From Rotaria macrura (lineage: Eukaryota; Rotifera; Eurotatoria; Philodinida; Philodinidae), in the NCBI GenBank assembly GCA_900239685.1, contig OENT01000079.1:62001-126000 (forward strand): a stretch of DNA of 64,000 nucleotides, in the 5' to 3' direction. Below the pieces are notes generated by a model, which saw only the letters and a list, made by a program, of their open reading frames with translations, made no database searches and was not told the origin of the DNA. Position 1 is the first letter of the stretch; each line of letters opens with the position of its first letter. Shown here one piece after another: positions 1 through 10,489 of the stretch. Made by a program: the position numbers and the translations under genes.

Positions 1-1022
1 TTCTTTCGTGAAACAAAGAATATGTTTCTTTTTATCTTCAATAGTAAACCCTACGAAATTTTCTGTTTTCAAAGAAATATGTATTAGAGAATATGTGTAC
101 GGTTTAATTTAAATTTTCAAGTTCACATTACGAATACTATGTACACGTCTTATTGATGTGTCGGCCAGTTCGACTTAGTAAAAATCGATAAAAACATGGC
201 TGTGAAATTTTATTTGTTTGAGTAAGATTGATATGTGTTGTGTGCAAGTGTGTTTGAAGTAGGAAAATGACGGCTAATCTCTATTGAGTCTTAGGAGAAT
301 TTCCTTTTTTACATGACTGATCAGTAGTCAAAAATACAGTCAATCATCTTTGCACCAGTCCAAGTTCTATAGTATTTTGATACAAAACTTTATTCATTGC
401 CGAACTATTACAGATGTAAGAAAATATACATGCATTGTAGAACAGAGAATTCCTTGAGAAACTGACGATTACTTTTTGAAACATTTATTTAGAAATCTAG
501 ATTATCTCGTGTTAATACTGTACGATTTACATGCTACGATGTTTACACTATTGAAATACTCATGATATTCCTAGTATGTAGGATTTTATGCGTTGTTAGT
601 AGACAATCTTTATTCTTTGAAATAGTAAAACAAAGGCTTTGTTCTGATCTCTTCTCGTGGCTTTAGGAAAAGTGAATGAGAACTGAAACCTCAGAAACAC
701 AACGAACTATCACGAAATAAATCATCCTGATCAAAGCTAACGATAGTAGATGATTGAAAAAAAATTGTTAGCAGTCTTCTGAAGCAGAATATATTTTGAA
801 AAATATTTTACTACATAAGTTGGTCTATTTTTTTGTTTGAAATTTCACATATGATTCAACTAGAAGACGATATAGTTCTTGCGTGAATAAATTCAACAGC
901 GTGATACAAAAATCGAATCTGCTAATTTATAACTAATGGAATACGAGAAAAATCGTCTTAAACTACATATGAATCGTTTTGAACTATATACCTTATTATC
1001 ATCATTCATTGGTTTCATATAG
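1..1022. other. Non-coding or unresolved 5' flank of the STAMBP-like gene
   Basis: AT-rich sequence with no open frame I can assign. The N-terminal (dimerisation/MIT-like) exons of the following AMSH gene should lie here or beyond the window edge, but I could not find an exon with matching phase. Confidence 0.4.
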
Positions 1023-2900
1023 TTTTCACAGCGAAAATGAACAAACGCTTGAGCAACTGAAAACGAACTACGCTCGAGTACCGCCAACACACGTTGCTTT
1101 ATTTAGTGTACCGCAGACAGATGCTGGGTTAGTAAAAATCAACAAAGAACCTATTAAGTAAGCTCTCAGGGTCTTTCATGAATTAGTATCTTTCATCAGT
1201 AATTATTTTTTTCATAAGGCCTACATTTGATCGTTCACAAAAGCCAGCATCAAGTATGTTGATCCTGTTTTTTAGGTATTTAACTAACTGAATATGATTT
1301 CTTCATAGGTTCGATAAATACTAATTTGACAACATTTCGTCGTGTTGCGGTTCCATGTGATATTTCACCTAAATTTCTTCAAGTTGCACAACAGAACACA
1401 GGTTTAATATACAACTAGATTTAACTTTTCTTCTTTTTACGTCATTATTTCATAGATCGAAAAATTGAAACATGTGGTATCTTGGCAGGCAGCAAAGTTT
1501 GTTTGATACTACTATTTGTATCAGTCTTCTCTGACAACTTCTTTCTTGCTTTCTAGAGAGATACTCACTACGTAATAACACATATTGTCGTACCAAAACA
1601 GAATGGCGGGCCAGGCAAGATATTTCTTTAGCTCTAAGTCTATGATTACTCTCATCCATCTGTCGACGTCGTTCGACAAGTTTCGACCTAGCCTTTCCTT
1701 TTAGATAGTACTTAATGGCAATAGGCTACAAATTTGTTAGTCGAAAAGCATCAACCATTGACTATGTAGCTTTGACTGTCCAACGAACGATATAATATGT
1801 AACTGTTAGCTCTCAATTTCGAAGTTTGATTCCCATCTTGCAACAATGTGGGACAGAATGCGAAATCAATTAAACTCATCTAGGGATTAATCAATGCTTG
1901 TTCACTGGGCTGTGATATATAACGTATAGAATCGCTGCATTTTATTTGTCAGTAGTATACTAAAATCAAATCAAAAGACAATAAAAAAAACGATTGAATC
2001 GTTCAAACCTAGAACCAAAAATAATTTTTCTAAATTCAGAATTTAGATCAGTTACTTAACAATTTTTTTCGATGATATAAATCGAGCATAGAATGCAAGA
2101 AACTTGTCGAAACATAAGTCGATGGTTACCCAAAAGACTGACAGTCAAACTAACTTGAAATGATTTCATATATTTTGTTAATTTTTTATGTGTACATACT
2201 GTCTTCGAAATGAGCATACGTCATTGTATGTTTGAGATTAGCTATTCAATGCTTACAATCGCATTTTGATATATTTCCTATATTTGCAAGATATAAAAAA
2301 ATATGAAGATATTCGAAACATCAAGGTTTCTATCTATCATAGATTCATGCGATACAGAAAAAGAAGAAGAAATGGTGGAATATGTGGCAAATAATAACCT
2401 AATTACACTTGGCTGGATACATGTATATTGAAACAAACTGATTCATGAATTTTTATGAATATGATTTCTTTTTTTAGACACATCCGACGCAAACTGCATT
2501 TTTATCAAGTGTTGATCTTCATACTCATTTACCGTATCAAATGTTAATGCAAGAAGCCGTTGCTATTGTCATCAGTCCTAAATATAACGAGTAATTGATG
2601 AAAGTTCTATTTTTGTTTTCAAACTTATTAAGATGATTTCTACATGCATATATTTTTCTTGTCTTCTAAGCACTGCAATATTTTCTATGACACCTGATAC
2701 AGGCATTCCAATAATATCAACATGTAAAAAGACAGGTTTCCATGAACATATCAACAATCCACCGTTGTTTTTGGTAATTAGAATCTAAGATATGAAAAAT
2801 AAATATTCATTTCGTTTCGTTGTTTTTTTCTCTATAGCCTGCGACGCATTCATATTATGACCCTGGCCTACAATGTCAAATTGTTGATCTTCGACATTGA
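1023..2900 (+). CDS. STAMBP: STAMBP/AMSH-like JAMM deubiquitinase, C-terminal part (5' end not found)
   Basis: Nine visible exons: about 1023-1157, 1219-1253, 1309-1401, 1456-1496, 1557-1614, 2343-2422, 2478-2590, 2671-2773 and 2838-2900. Seen: a linker containing PTFDRSQKP, then [11 protein letters not shown] (the JAMM glutamate), [41 protein letters not shown] (the HxH and Asp zinc ligands with the AMSH-type insert), [10 protein letters not shown], and a C-terminus ending IVDLRH. All zinc ligands are intact, so the domain looks catalytically competent. Known for the family: AMSH is a zinc metalloprotease cleaving Lys63-linked ubiquitin on endosomes, with ESCRT-0 STAM as partner. The exon boundaries at 1614/2343 require a GC-AG intron of 728 bp; joining there gives Pro-Asp-Ser-Cys exactly where AMSH has its conserved segment. 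The N-terminal half is missing from my model, so the protein is 5' incomplete. Next gene downstream is NDST, same strand, 513 bp away. Confidence 0.9.
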
Positions 2901-3413
2901 AGAGATTTCTCTATTTTCTAACGACGAGAATGTCATCGATTTCTTTCGTGTTGTGTTTATTTTCTTTCATTAGTTCGCTTTATTTTTACAATCTTGTTAA
3001 ACGAATCATTTATTGTACAAGATGTCCTATGCTAAGCCTTGTTTCTATACATATGAATTCCAAATATATATTGAATGGCACACTGTTTATTGTTTTTTCT
3101 TTGAACAATTATTTCATGTTCGGTGTTGTTTTGAGAGAGCGAAAGAAAAAACAAGTAAGATTCTAGTAATATTCCATCAAATCGATATGTAAACAGAAAC
3201 AATAATGAATGATACTCATGTGATGTAAATATGTCACATGTAACGATATGTTAATACGTAAGTTTACACATCAATATTTATGAAATTAGTTTGATTGATG
3301 ATGGCTTTTTAATGTTACACACCGTTGATGAATGTAATCTTTGACATAAAATACAGTTGATATCTTTTATCTAATATATCATCATTCTAGATTTTTTAAA
3401 AATAGTATAATAA
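2901..3413. other. Intergenic region STAMBP-NDST
   Basis: AT-rich 3' flank of the deubiquitinase. An open frame at 2897-3166 overlaps the stop and has no coding character. A pyrimidine-rich stretch ending in TCTAG at 3390 lies 23 nt before the NDST start codon and could be a trans-splice acceptor. Confidence 0.4.
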
Positions 3414-6400
3414 ATGGTTCGTTGTTCAATTAAACGTTTAATTAAAACAATAATTTCTCTAGTTATTTTAATAGTAATATTAAAATTTTTCATTTCACAT
3501 TCTCATCAATCTCATGTTAATGAATTCGAGTACAAACAAAAATTCTCTGTTATATTTATTCTTTCATTATATCATTCGAAAAATATTCGACGTTTGAGTA
3601 TGTTTTTAAATGAACTTCGTCTATCCTATGTTGAATATAAAACAATTGATAAAAAATTCTATTACGATCTCAAAAATCATAGTCCAACAATGATAATTCT
3701 TGATCATGTTCCAAAAAGTCATTTTTATAATTTTATAAAAGAATATCGAATTAATTTATTAATATTCTTAAATAATAAATGTCAAAATTGCACATCGATA
3801 AAATATTCTCAAATGTTACTTGACAATATAAGTTATCCAACAATCGATTTTGATCGATATAAACAAACTACCATTGTTCGAACGATTCAAAGTCCATTTA
3901 AAATTAAACAACCAAATCAAATTATTAAATTATTACGTTTTGAAAAAGTTTTACCTTACTTCTTCTATACTCATGGATTCAATAATCGATGTATTGGTCT
4001 TTCAATAGATAACAATCCTTCGATGAGTACGATCATTTATGTCGAAAATAAAATAACTTTAGAAAAAATTAATCTATTGATTGTATCTAAACAGAATGAA
4101 ATCTATTTATCTGAATGTTTTTATCATCATTGGTTTGTTTGGCCGTTAATGATGGATGTAATTAGATATTTAACATCGAATGTCTATGATTATCATGGAT
4201 TGACTCGTTACATTCAAATTGATATTGATGATATATTTCTAGGAAGTAAATCTAAAGATCGTTTAAAATCAGATGATATACAAGCATTGATTGATTCACA
4301 AGTATTTATTCAATCTTATGTATCAAATTTTCGTTATCGGCTTGGATTCTCAGGTTATTATTTTAATTCAGGAAATGCCGAAGAAAATCAAGCTGATAAT
4401 CTATTGATCAGTAAGTACTGTTTTTGAAATGAATGATGATTTTAATGATCGACTTTGTATGTTATAATTGTTGGTTTTTGTTATCTAGAAGAAAAAGATA
4501 AATTTATTTGGTTTCATCATACATGGAAACATGAAAAACTAACAAATATTAATGATAAAATTTCATTGATTAGTTCAACAAAAATGAATATAGATTTTGC
4601 ACAAGTAAATAGTATTTTCATAGATTTTTATAAAAATTTAAAACTGTTGTTTTTTTTTATAAAGACCCTAGTTCAATTTTGTATTAAGTTTAATTTGGAA
4701 TTCTATCGATGAGTGATGCAATAATTTCATAGTTTTCTTTCCTATGTATACTTCAGTCGAAATCATAGGATTGCCCGTAATGATCGGAAATAAGCAACTC
4801 TTTTTTCCTTCATGTTAGTAAACTAAAAAATACACCTGCAAATGCCACTGATACGGTTCGAGTCTATGAAAAATTTTAAAATGAGTTGATTGAATTTGTT
4901 GTATCTTTATCAGATGAACTGTGATGAATAGTGATTGCATTGTTTCTGTACTAGAGTTGTCTCAACAATACTATAGTGATTGTGGTTAATTTCTCACTGT
5001 GATGGACATCAACGATAGAATAGTTCGAATAGGAAAAGAAGTCAATTACGACGAGTATTTCCAAAATTGGATATTAAGTAAGACGTTCGTATATGGTTGT
5101 AAAGCGTTCAATATTGCAGATAGGACGATGTGAATGAATATGTATCCGTGCTAGTAATCTATCATTTTATTTACAAAACTACTATGAAAGGATTGATAAT
5201 AATCTCAAAATTATTCATCGGCATGAGTCATTTGATTTTCTTTAAAATTACTTTATTATATGTTGGATTCACGAGCAATTCATGATTTTATTGGTTGTTG
5301 TTTTTCTTCTTTTGCTTAACTTCCTAGTGTAAAACATATTTTCAAATTCATATACTGTTTAAATCCTCAAATGTGAAACATCTATTATAAGTCTACAAAT
5401 AAGATATATATTTGGTTTGTTCTAGAAACATCAATTACCATTGGATCCATATTATGCTGTAGCACCTCATCACACAGGTATCTATCCAATAAATCCGACG
5501 GTGTATGACATTTGGTCTCGTATTATGAATTTTAATGTAACAAGTACTGAAAATTATCCGTATCATTACATCCTTCCATCAAATCGTCGTGGTTTTATCT
5601 ATAGAGGTCTTTCTGTAAGTGTCTTTTTAAATGTTTTGTTCTCGTAGGATATCGATATACACTAATTGGTTTCTTAAACGAAAAGGTCTTACCTCGAAAA
5701 GCATGCAGTCTATATACGACAACACGAAATTATACGAATTATCCTAATGGTAGTCATCATTTAGAACAATATTTAATGGGCGGAAAATTATTTCGAATAA
5801 TTTTAACAAATCCAGTAATAAATATTTTGCTTTTTGTTTTTACCTTTAATAGAAAATTAATGAAAGTTGATTTTTATAGATTTCAATATTTATGTCACAT
5901 AATGTGAATTATGGTCATGATCGTTTGGGTAATTATGTTTTTTCTAAACTTATTTACTTAATATCAACATGGACAAGAATTAAATTTTCAAATGATCTCT
6001 CAACATCTGAACTAGCTCGAAAATATTTTAATGATTATTATCGAGATGAACAAATGCCAATGTTTACAGTAATTATTAACATTGTTACATGTCATAGAAA
6101 ATTCATGATTATATATTATACATTAAGAATCCATGCCATGATCAAGTCCTAATGAATCTTTGGAATGGGAATCGTTCAATGTGTCAAATATTTCCCCAAT
6201 TGATTATTGTTGGTCCTCAAAAAACTGGTTAGAAAAAAAAAAGAAAAAAAATCAATGATGTTTTTGTTTCATAAACTTTACAAGCATCTTCGTTTTGTTT
6301 ATTTTTTGTGCTCTAGGTACGACAGCTCTGTACAGTATGCTTTCACAGCATCCAGATTTACATCCATCGAGAAAAAATTCATTAACTTTTGAAGAACTAC

Positions 6401-8435
6401 AATTTTTTAGTAACGATACAATCTATTTAAATGGTATCAATTGGTAAGTATCATGAATTAAGATCAGTTCTTTTTTCTAAAACTCTACATCGAATTTATT
6501 TCAGGTATTTGGATCAATTTGATTCGGATAGACGTGTTTCTAAATGGTCGATAATGTTTGAAAAATCAGCAACATATTTTGATTCACGATTGGCCATGCA
6601 ACGTATTAAAACATTGCTACCTGATATTCGTTTGATCATGATATTTACAGAACCTGGCACTCGTGCTTATTCAAGATATCAAGTGAGATATAATTAAAAA
6701 TTCGCAATAAAGATAAAAGTTCTTTCTTTTAATTCAGGAAAAACTTTCTTATATCAATATCGTTGGTTGAAGATGAGTAGTAGTGTTTCGAAAACAAAAG
6801 GTCGAATAGCCGTGAAATTCTAGAATATATTCCACTCACCTCAGTAACAACATAGAAGATTTTTAGAGTTATCACATTAATTGTAATCAAAATTCAACTT
6901 AATTATTCATGAAAAGATGGGCTGAATTAACTCCTTGAAAACACATTCTATATGATATTTCCTTCATAAGTACGACTAAGTCAGACTACAAATTATGCGA
7001 ATTCCATTGAAATTTCTCTCGAAGTATGAATATCGGAGCTGCTCTAGCACCGTCGAGTCGTCAAAATAAACATATTTTCTATGTCAAGAACGTGGAAGAC
7101 TACAGCAACAAATCAACTATTAGCTATATAGTTATTTTTTTCCAAAATTATGAGCATCTAATATAGACTCGTGCGAAGATATTTATAGTATTTTAAAGAC
7201 CTCATAATTTGTTTCATAGTTAATTGTTCCGATCGAAATTTTCTTCGTTCAATATTCGATGGAAGGCAAGAAGCAAAAGAAAAATTTTGTGAACTTCGAT
7301 AAGAAGGAAGATGGATTCCTTGAAAATTTGAATTTCGTTTATCGAGAAACACCCAGGATCAACACTTCGTACTTCTATCTAAGACTAAAACCAAGTTGGA
7401 TGGATTCTAGACAAAACAAGAAAATGCAGTTATTTTGAAAGAGTACATATTCTAAATTGTATCGATGCAAATGATAATATCACCTAGAAAGAAACATTGT
7501 TTGAAGAATTGACAAAACATGACAAGCTAACTGTATACTGTCATTGTCTTGTCTATACCTATGTAGAAAATGATATGATTCATCCATCTGTTTTAGACAT
7601 ACAACGATAAATCATCTCCTCAATAGTTGGTATTAGTTTTTACTTACTCATATAGAATACTATTCATTTGAAATTTAATCGTTATCTTCGATAAGAAAGG
7701 AAAGCGAATCTACTCTCATAGCAAATATCTAGTTAATAAGATGGAAAAATATATTTATCTCCTCAAGATAGTAAATAACGAAATATTTCTCACTTTTCGA
7801 TTCAATTAGCTTAATCAATTTTATTTTAGCATGAAGTAGCTCGAACTAATCAAACAATAAATTTCGACGATGTATTAAAATCAAGTCCAAATAATGGTTC
7901 ATATCGTGTTCATTTAAAACAACGATGCCTTCAACCAGGTCATTATGCTGAATATCTTCATCAATGGTTAAACTATTTTTCAGCGAAACAAGTATTTTTA
8001 AAATACGATCATCTTTTTAATAATATATATTAATCGATTGGTGTTGTCTTTCGTGTTGCTCATAGATTTATATCGTTGATGGTGATGCATTTCGCCATGA
8101 TCCTCGTAAAATTCTCGATGATATTCAAATATCATTTCTTCAATTGAAAAATCCGATAAATTCATCAAGACTAGTCAGGTAATCATGGTTAATTTGTAAG
8201 AAATGCATGTCCTTTTGTTTTATTTAGATTCAATAGGAAGAAAGGTTTCTTCTGTCCACTATCAAGTAATAATCGTTTTCAATGTCTTGGAAATAGTAAA
8301 GGACGTCAATATAAAACAATGTCGTCCTATGCACGTGATTATTTAAGTAATTATTATACAAAACATAATCAAAATCTGGTTGAACTTCTAAAAAATAATA
8401 ATTATTCATTACCATCATGGTTGTCAGATAAATAA
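3414..8435 (+). CDS. NDST: Heparan sulfate N-deacetylase/N-sulfotransferase (NDST)
   Basis: Eleven exons: 3414-4410, 4489-4604, 5426-5614, 5686-5814, 5880-6068, 6128-6227, 6317-6443, 6505-6682, 7830-7991, 8066-8178, 8228-8435; 2508 nt, 835 aa, close to the roughly 880 aa of vertebrate NDSTs. Residues 8-28 form a type II signal-anchor, as expected for a Golgi lumenal enzyme. N-deacetylase domain: QIDIDDIFLG near residue 268 and VAPHHTGIYP near 382. Sulfotransferase domain: GPQKTGTTALY near 569 (PAPS 5'-phosphosulfate loop with catalytic Lys), FEKSATYFDS and RAYSRYQ (3'-phosphate loop region), and FNRKKGFFC with a second Cys ten residues on (the family disulfide) near 770-786. Known role: bifunctional removal of acetyl from GlcNAc and N-sulfation, the committing step of heparan sulfate modification. 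Introns at 4605-5425 and 6683-7829 are long and hold nothing I recognise. The NDUFAF3 start follows 34 nt after the stop. Confidence 0.95.
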
Positions 8436-8445
8436 AAGATAATTC

Positions 8446-8469
8446 GTTCTACTTTTTGTTTCATTCTAG
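8446..8469 (+). promoter_or_regulatory. Putative trans-splice acceptor before NDUFAF3
   Basis: Within the 34 nt between the NDST stop and the NDUFAF3 ATG there is a pyrimidine-rich tract ending in TTCTAG, and the ATG follows immediately. There is no room for a promoter and 5' UTR, so a spliced-leader acceptor inside a polycistronic transcript is the simplest reading. Spliced-leader trans-splicing is established in rotifers; its use here is inference. Confidence 0.55.
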
Positions 8470-10489
8470 ATGAATATCGTTTTAAAAAGTACTTCTAGAG
8501 TATGTTTTAATCGAATACAACAAGCAAAACGATTATTTTCTCTATCAAATATTTCTCGTGCTGCTGAAGGTCGTATGGGCTATCCTAGTGAAAGATATGA
8601 ACCAACAACAATAGCAGCATTCGATAAAGAAAATAAACATTTACCATTAATAACAGGTTTATATGACGATGGCTTTATGATTGCCGGGCAAGACAGAATT
8701 GTTGGAGCTGTTTTCTCGTTTCCTAGACAAATTATTTGTTGGAATGTAAGATATTTTTATGATATTTGTAGGATGTATTAAAAAAATTCATAAGCAAAAT
8801 GAATTTCTTTTTGAATGCTTCGACGTTTGGTAATAATTCTCAATCAGAATGAAATCGATTTCTTCTATTAAGTTAAGTGAAAGTCTCTTTCATCCTGTGT
8901 TCAATGGACTTCAATGTTCTGTCATTATCACAAGTCTTGTGATGGTATCTCAACGATCAGTTCTTTTTCGAATGCTATAAACTCTTCGTAAAAATAGCTG
9001 TCGGAAGATTGCTGACATTCGTTGCTTACTGTAATGGCGTTTAGTTCAAGTTCAATTTATAGTTAATATGTTTCTAATAAGTCTTTTTGATCTTGACCAT
9101 GAGTAAAACAATGTCGATTCTAGCTCGCTGACATGTAATTATTTTATTTGAGATTCATGATTTTAAAATGTCATGAACACGTAATCTAGAAGATTATTTA
9201 TTTATTTAGAATATACTCATATTTCTAATCGGAAGTTTGATTAGTCTTAAATAAATTTTCTTACTATTTATGATATATGATTCCAGCTGAGCTAGTTACA
9301 CAGATATTATGTTATAGAAAAGAACGATTCATTTGTGATAATTGTCAAGGTCAAATTGTCTTCGAACAATATTATTCTCTTAATTGAAGATATCAAGTCT
9401 TTCAACATTTTCAGCCAAGACTAATTAGACATGCAGTGCATCTATTTGATGCATCTACTAAAGAAGAAAAATAGTCAATTAATGACTATTAGCCTATTGT
9501 TTTATCATGTGAGATTTAGATCTACCGTGAGATACTAAAATAGCTATGATACAAGTGAAGTTTTATCTGGAATGTCAATTCTTATCTCTTGATGAAAAAA
9601 TCTAGGTCTCATCGTTTAAGGAAAATATCTTGTCAATGTATATATAAATATAGTATTTTCAAGTAGAAATTATATAATCCCAATCTTCTCTATTATTATA
9701 TGATTATTTTGCACTGCAAGGTTCGATGATTGAACAAACGTAATATGAATCCTAATATTGTCATTTATTTATCTTAGCTTAGTTTACACATCTTTGTTTA
9801 TTTTATTATAGGTTTATTCGCCTGATCAAATTACTCCTGATTCTTTAGCTCTACTAGAAGTAGTTCAACCTCGACCAGGTTAGTGTATACTGCTTTGCTA
9901 TTTTTCTTATCTCTCATTTTTTGCATAGTTTGAAAATAAATATATAATGAAATATTTTTTAAAATAGAAATCTTCATTTTGGGCATTGGTGCACGTACAA
10001 ATAAAATTCCTCCTGCAACTATTCAATTTATTCGTTCATTAAAAATTGGTTTTGAAATATTGCCAACAGTATGAAATAAAATAGTCACTTGTTTTTCTAT
10101 TCGTTTGTTCTTTACAATTTCAGACGCAAGCATGCGAAACATTCAATTTTTTACTAGCTGATAATCGTCTTGTTTACGGTGGATTTTTTCCTCAGAATGA
10201 TCTTACCGATCAAAACTATGGCTTACGAAAAGCTATCGCACATAGTCAATTATATGAGAAAGATGAAGAATACATTAAAAAAGATTTATTGAAGGATACA
10301 TATGATATTCTGTTAAAGGCTCATCGAGAACGAAAACTAATAAATCCATATTCACCACTTGGTAAACGAGAATCATCTGTTGAACAAGATGATGATACGA
10401 ATGTTCAATCATTAACTGGTACAAGTAGTATGGAAAAACGACCTTCAATTCAAAAACGAACTCAACAAGAAACAGATAACCAACATTGA
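8470..10489 (+). CDS. NDUFAF3: NDUFAF3, mitochondrial complex I assembly factor (Mth938-like/DUF498)
   Basis: Four exons: 8470-8745, 9812-9878, 9968-10068, 10124-10489; 810 nt, 269 aa. Seen: a basic, acid-free N-terminus (MNIVLKSTSRVCFNR) suited to mitochondrial import, then the family core with GFMIAGQDRIVGAVFSFP, WNVYSPDQITPDSLALLEVV, RPEIFILGIGARTNKIPP, and ACETFNFLLADNRLVYGGFFP. These match the human protein segment by segment (GFMINGNRVVGP, EIVVVGTGDRT, NACATFNFL). Known role: assembly of the early Q-module arm of complex I together with NDUFAF4. The protein is longer than the human one (184 aa) because of a charged C-terminal extension of about 90 residues. The first intron (8746-9811) is over 1 kb and holds no recognised feature. 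A polyadenylation signal AATAAA lies at 10534-10539. The start is fixed by the acceptor-like sequence ending one base before it. Confidence 0.9.

Noticed and set aside
1795-1860. tRNA- or SINE-like GTTTGATTCCC segment in the STAMBP intron
   Set aside because: No matching stems or A-box and no poly-A tail or target duplication were seen.
2897-3166. Hydrophobic open frame after the STAMBP stop
   Set aside because: It starts inside the terminal STAMBP exon in another frame, is followed by no acceptable splice site, and its composition is what T-rich non-coding DNA gives.
4850-4880. GGTTCGAGTC resembling a tRNA T-arm
   Set aside because: No acceptor stem, anticodon stem or A-box partner is present at the right distance.
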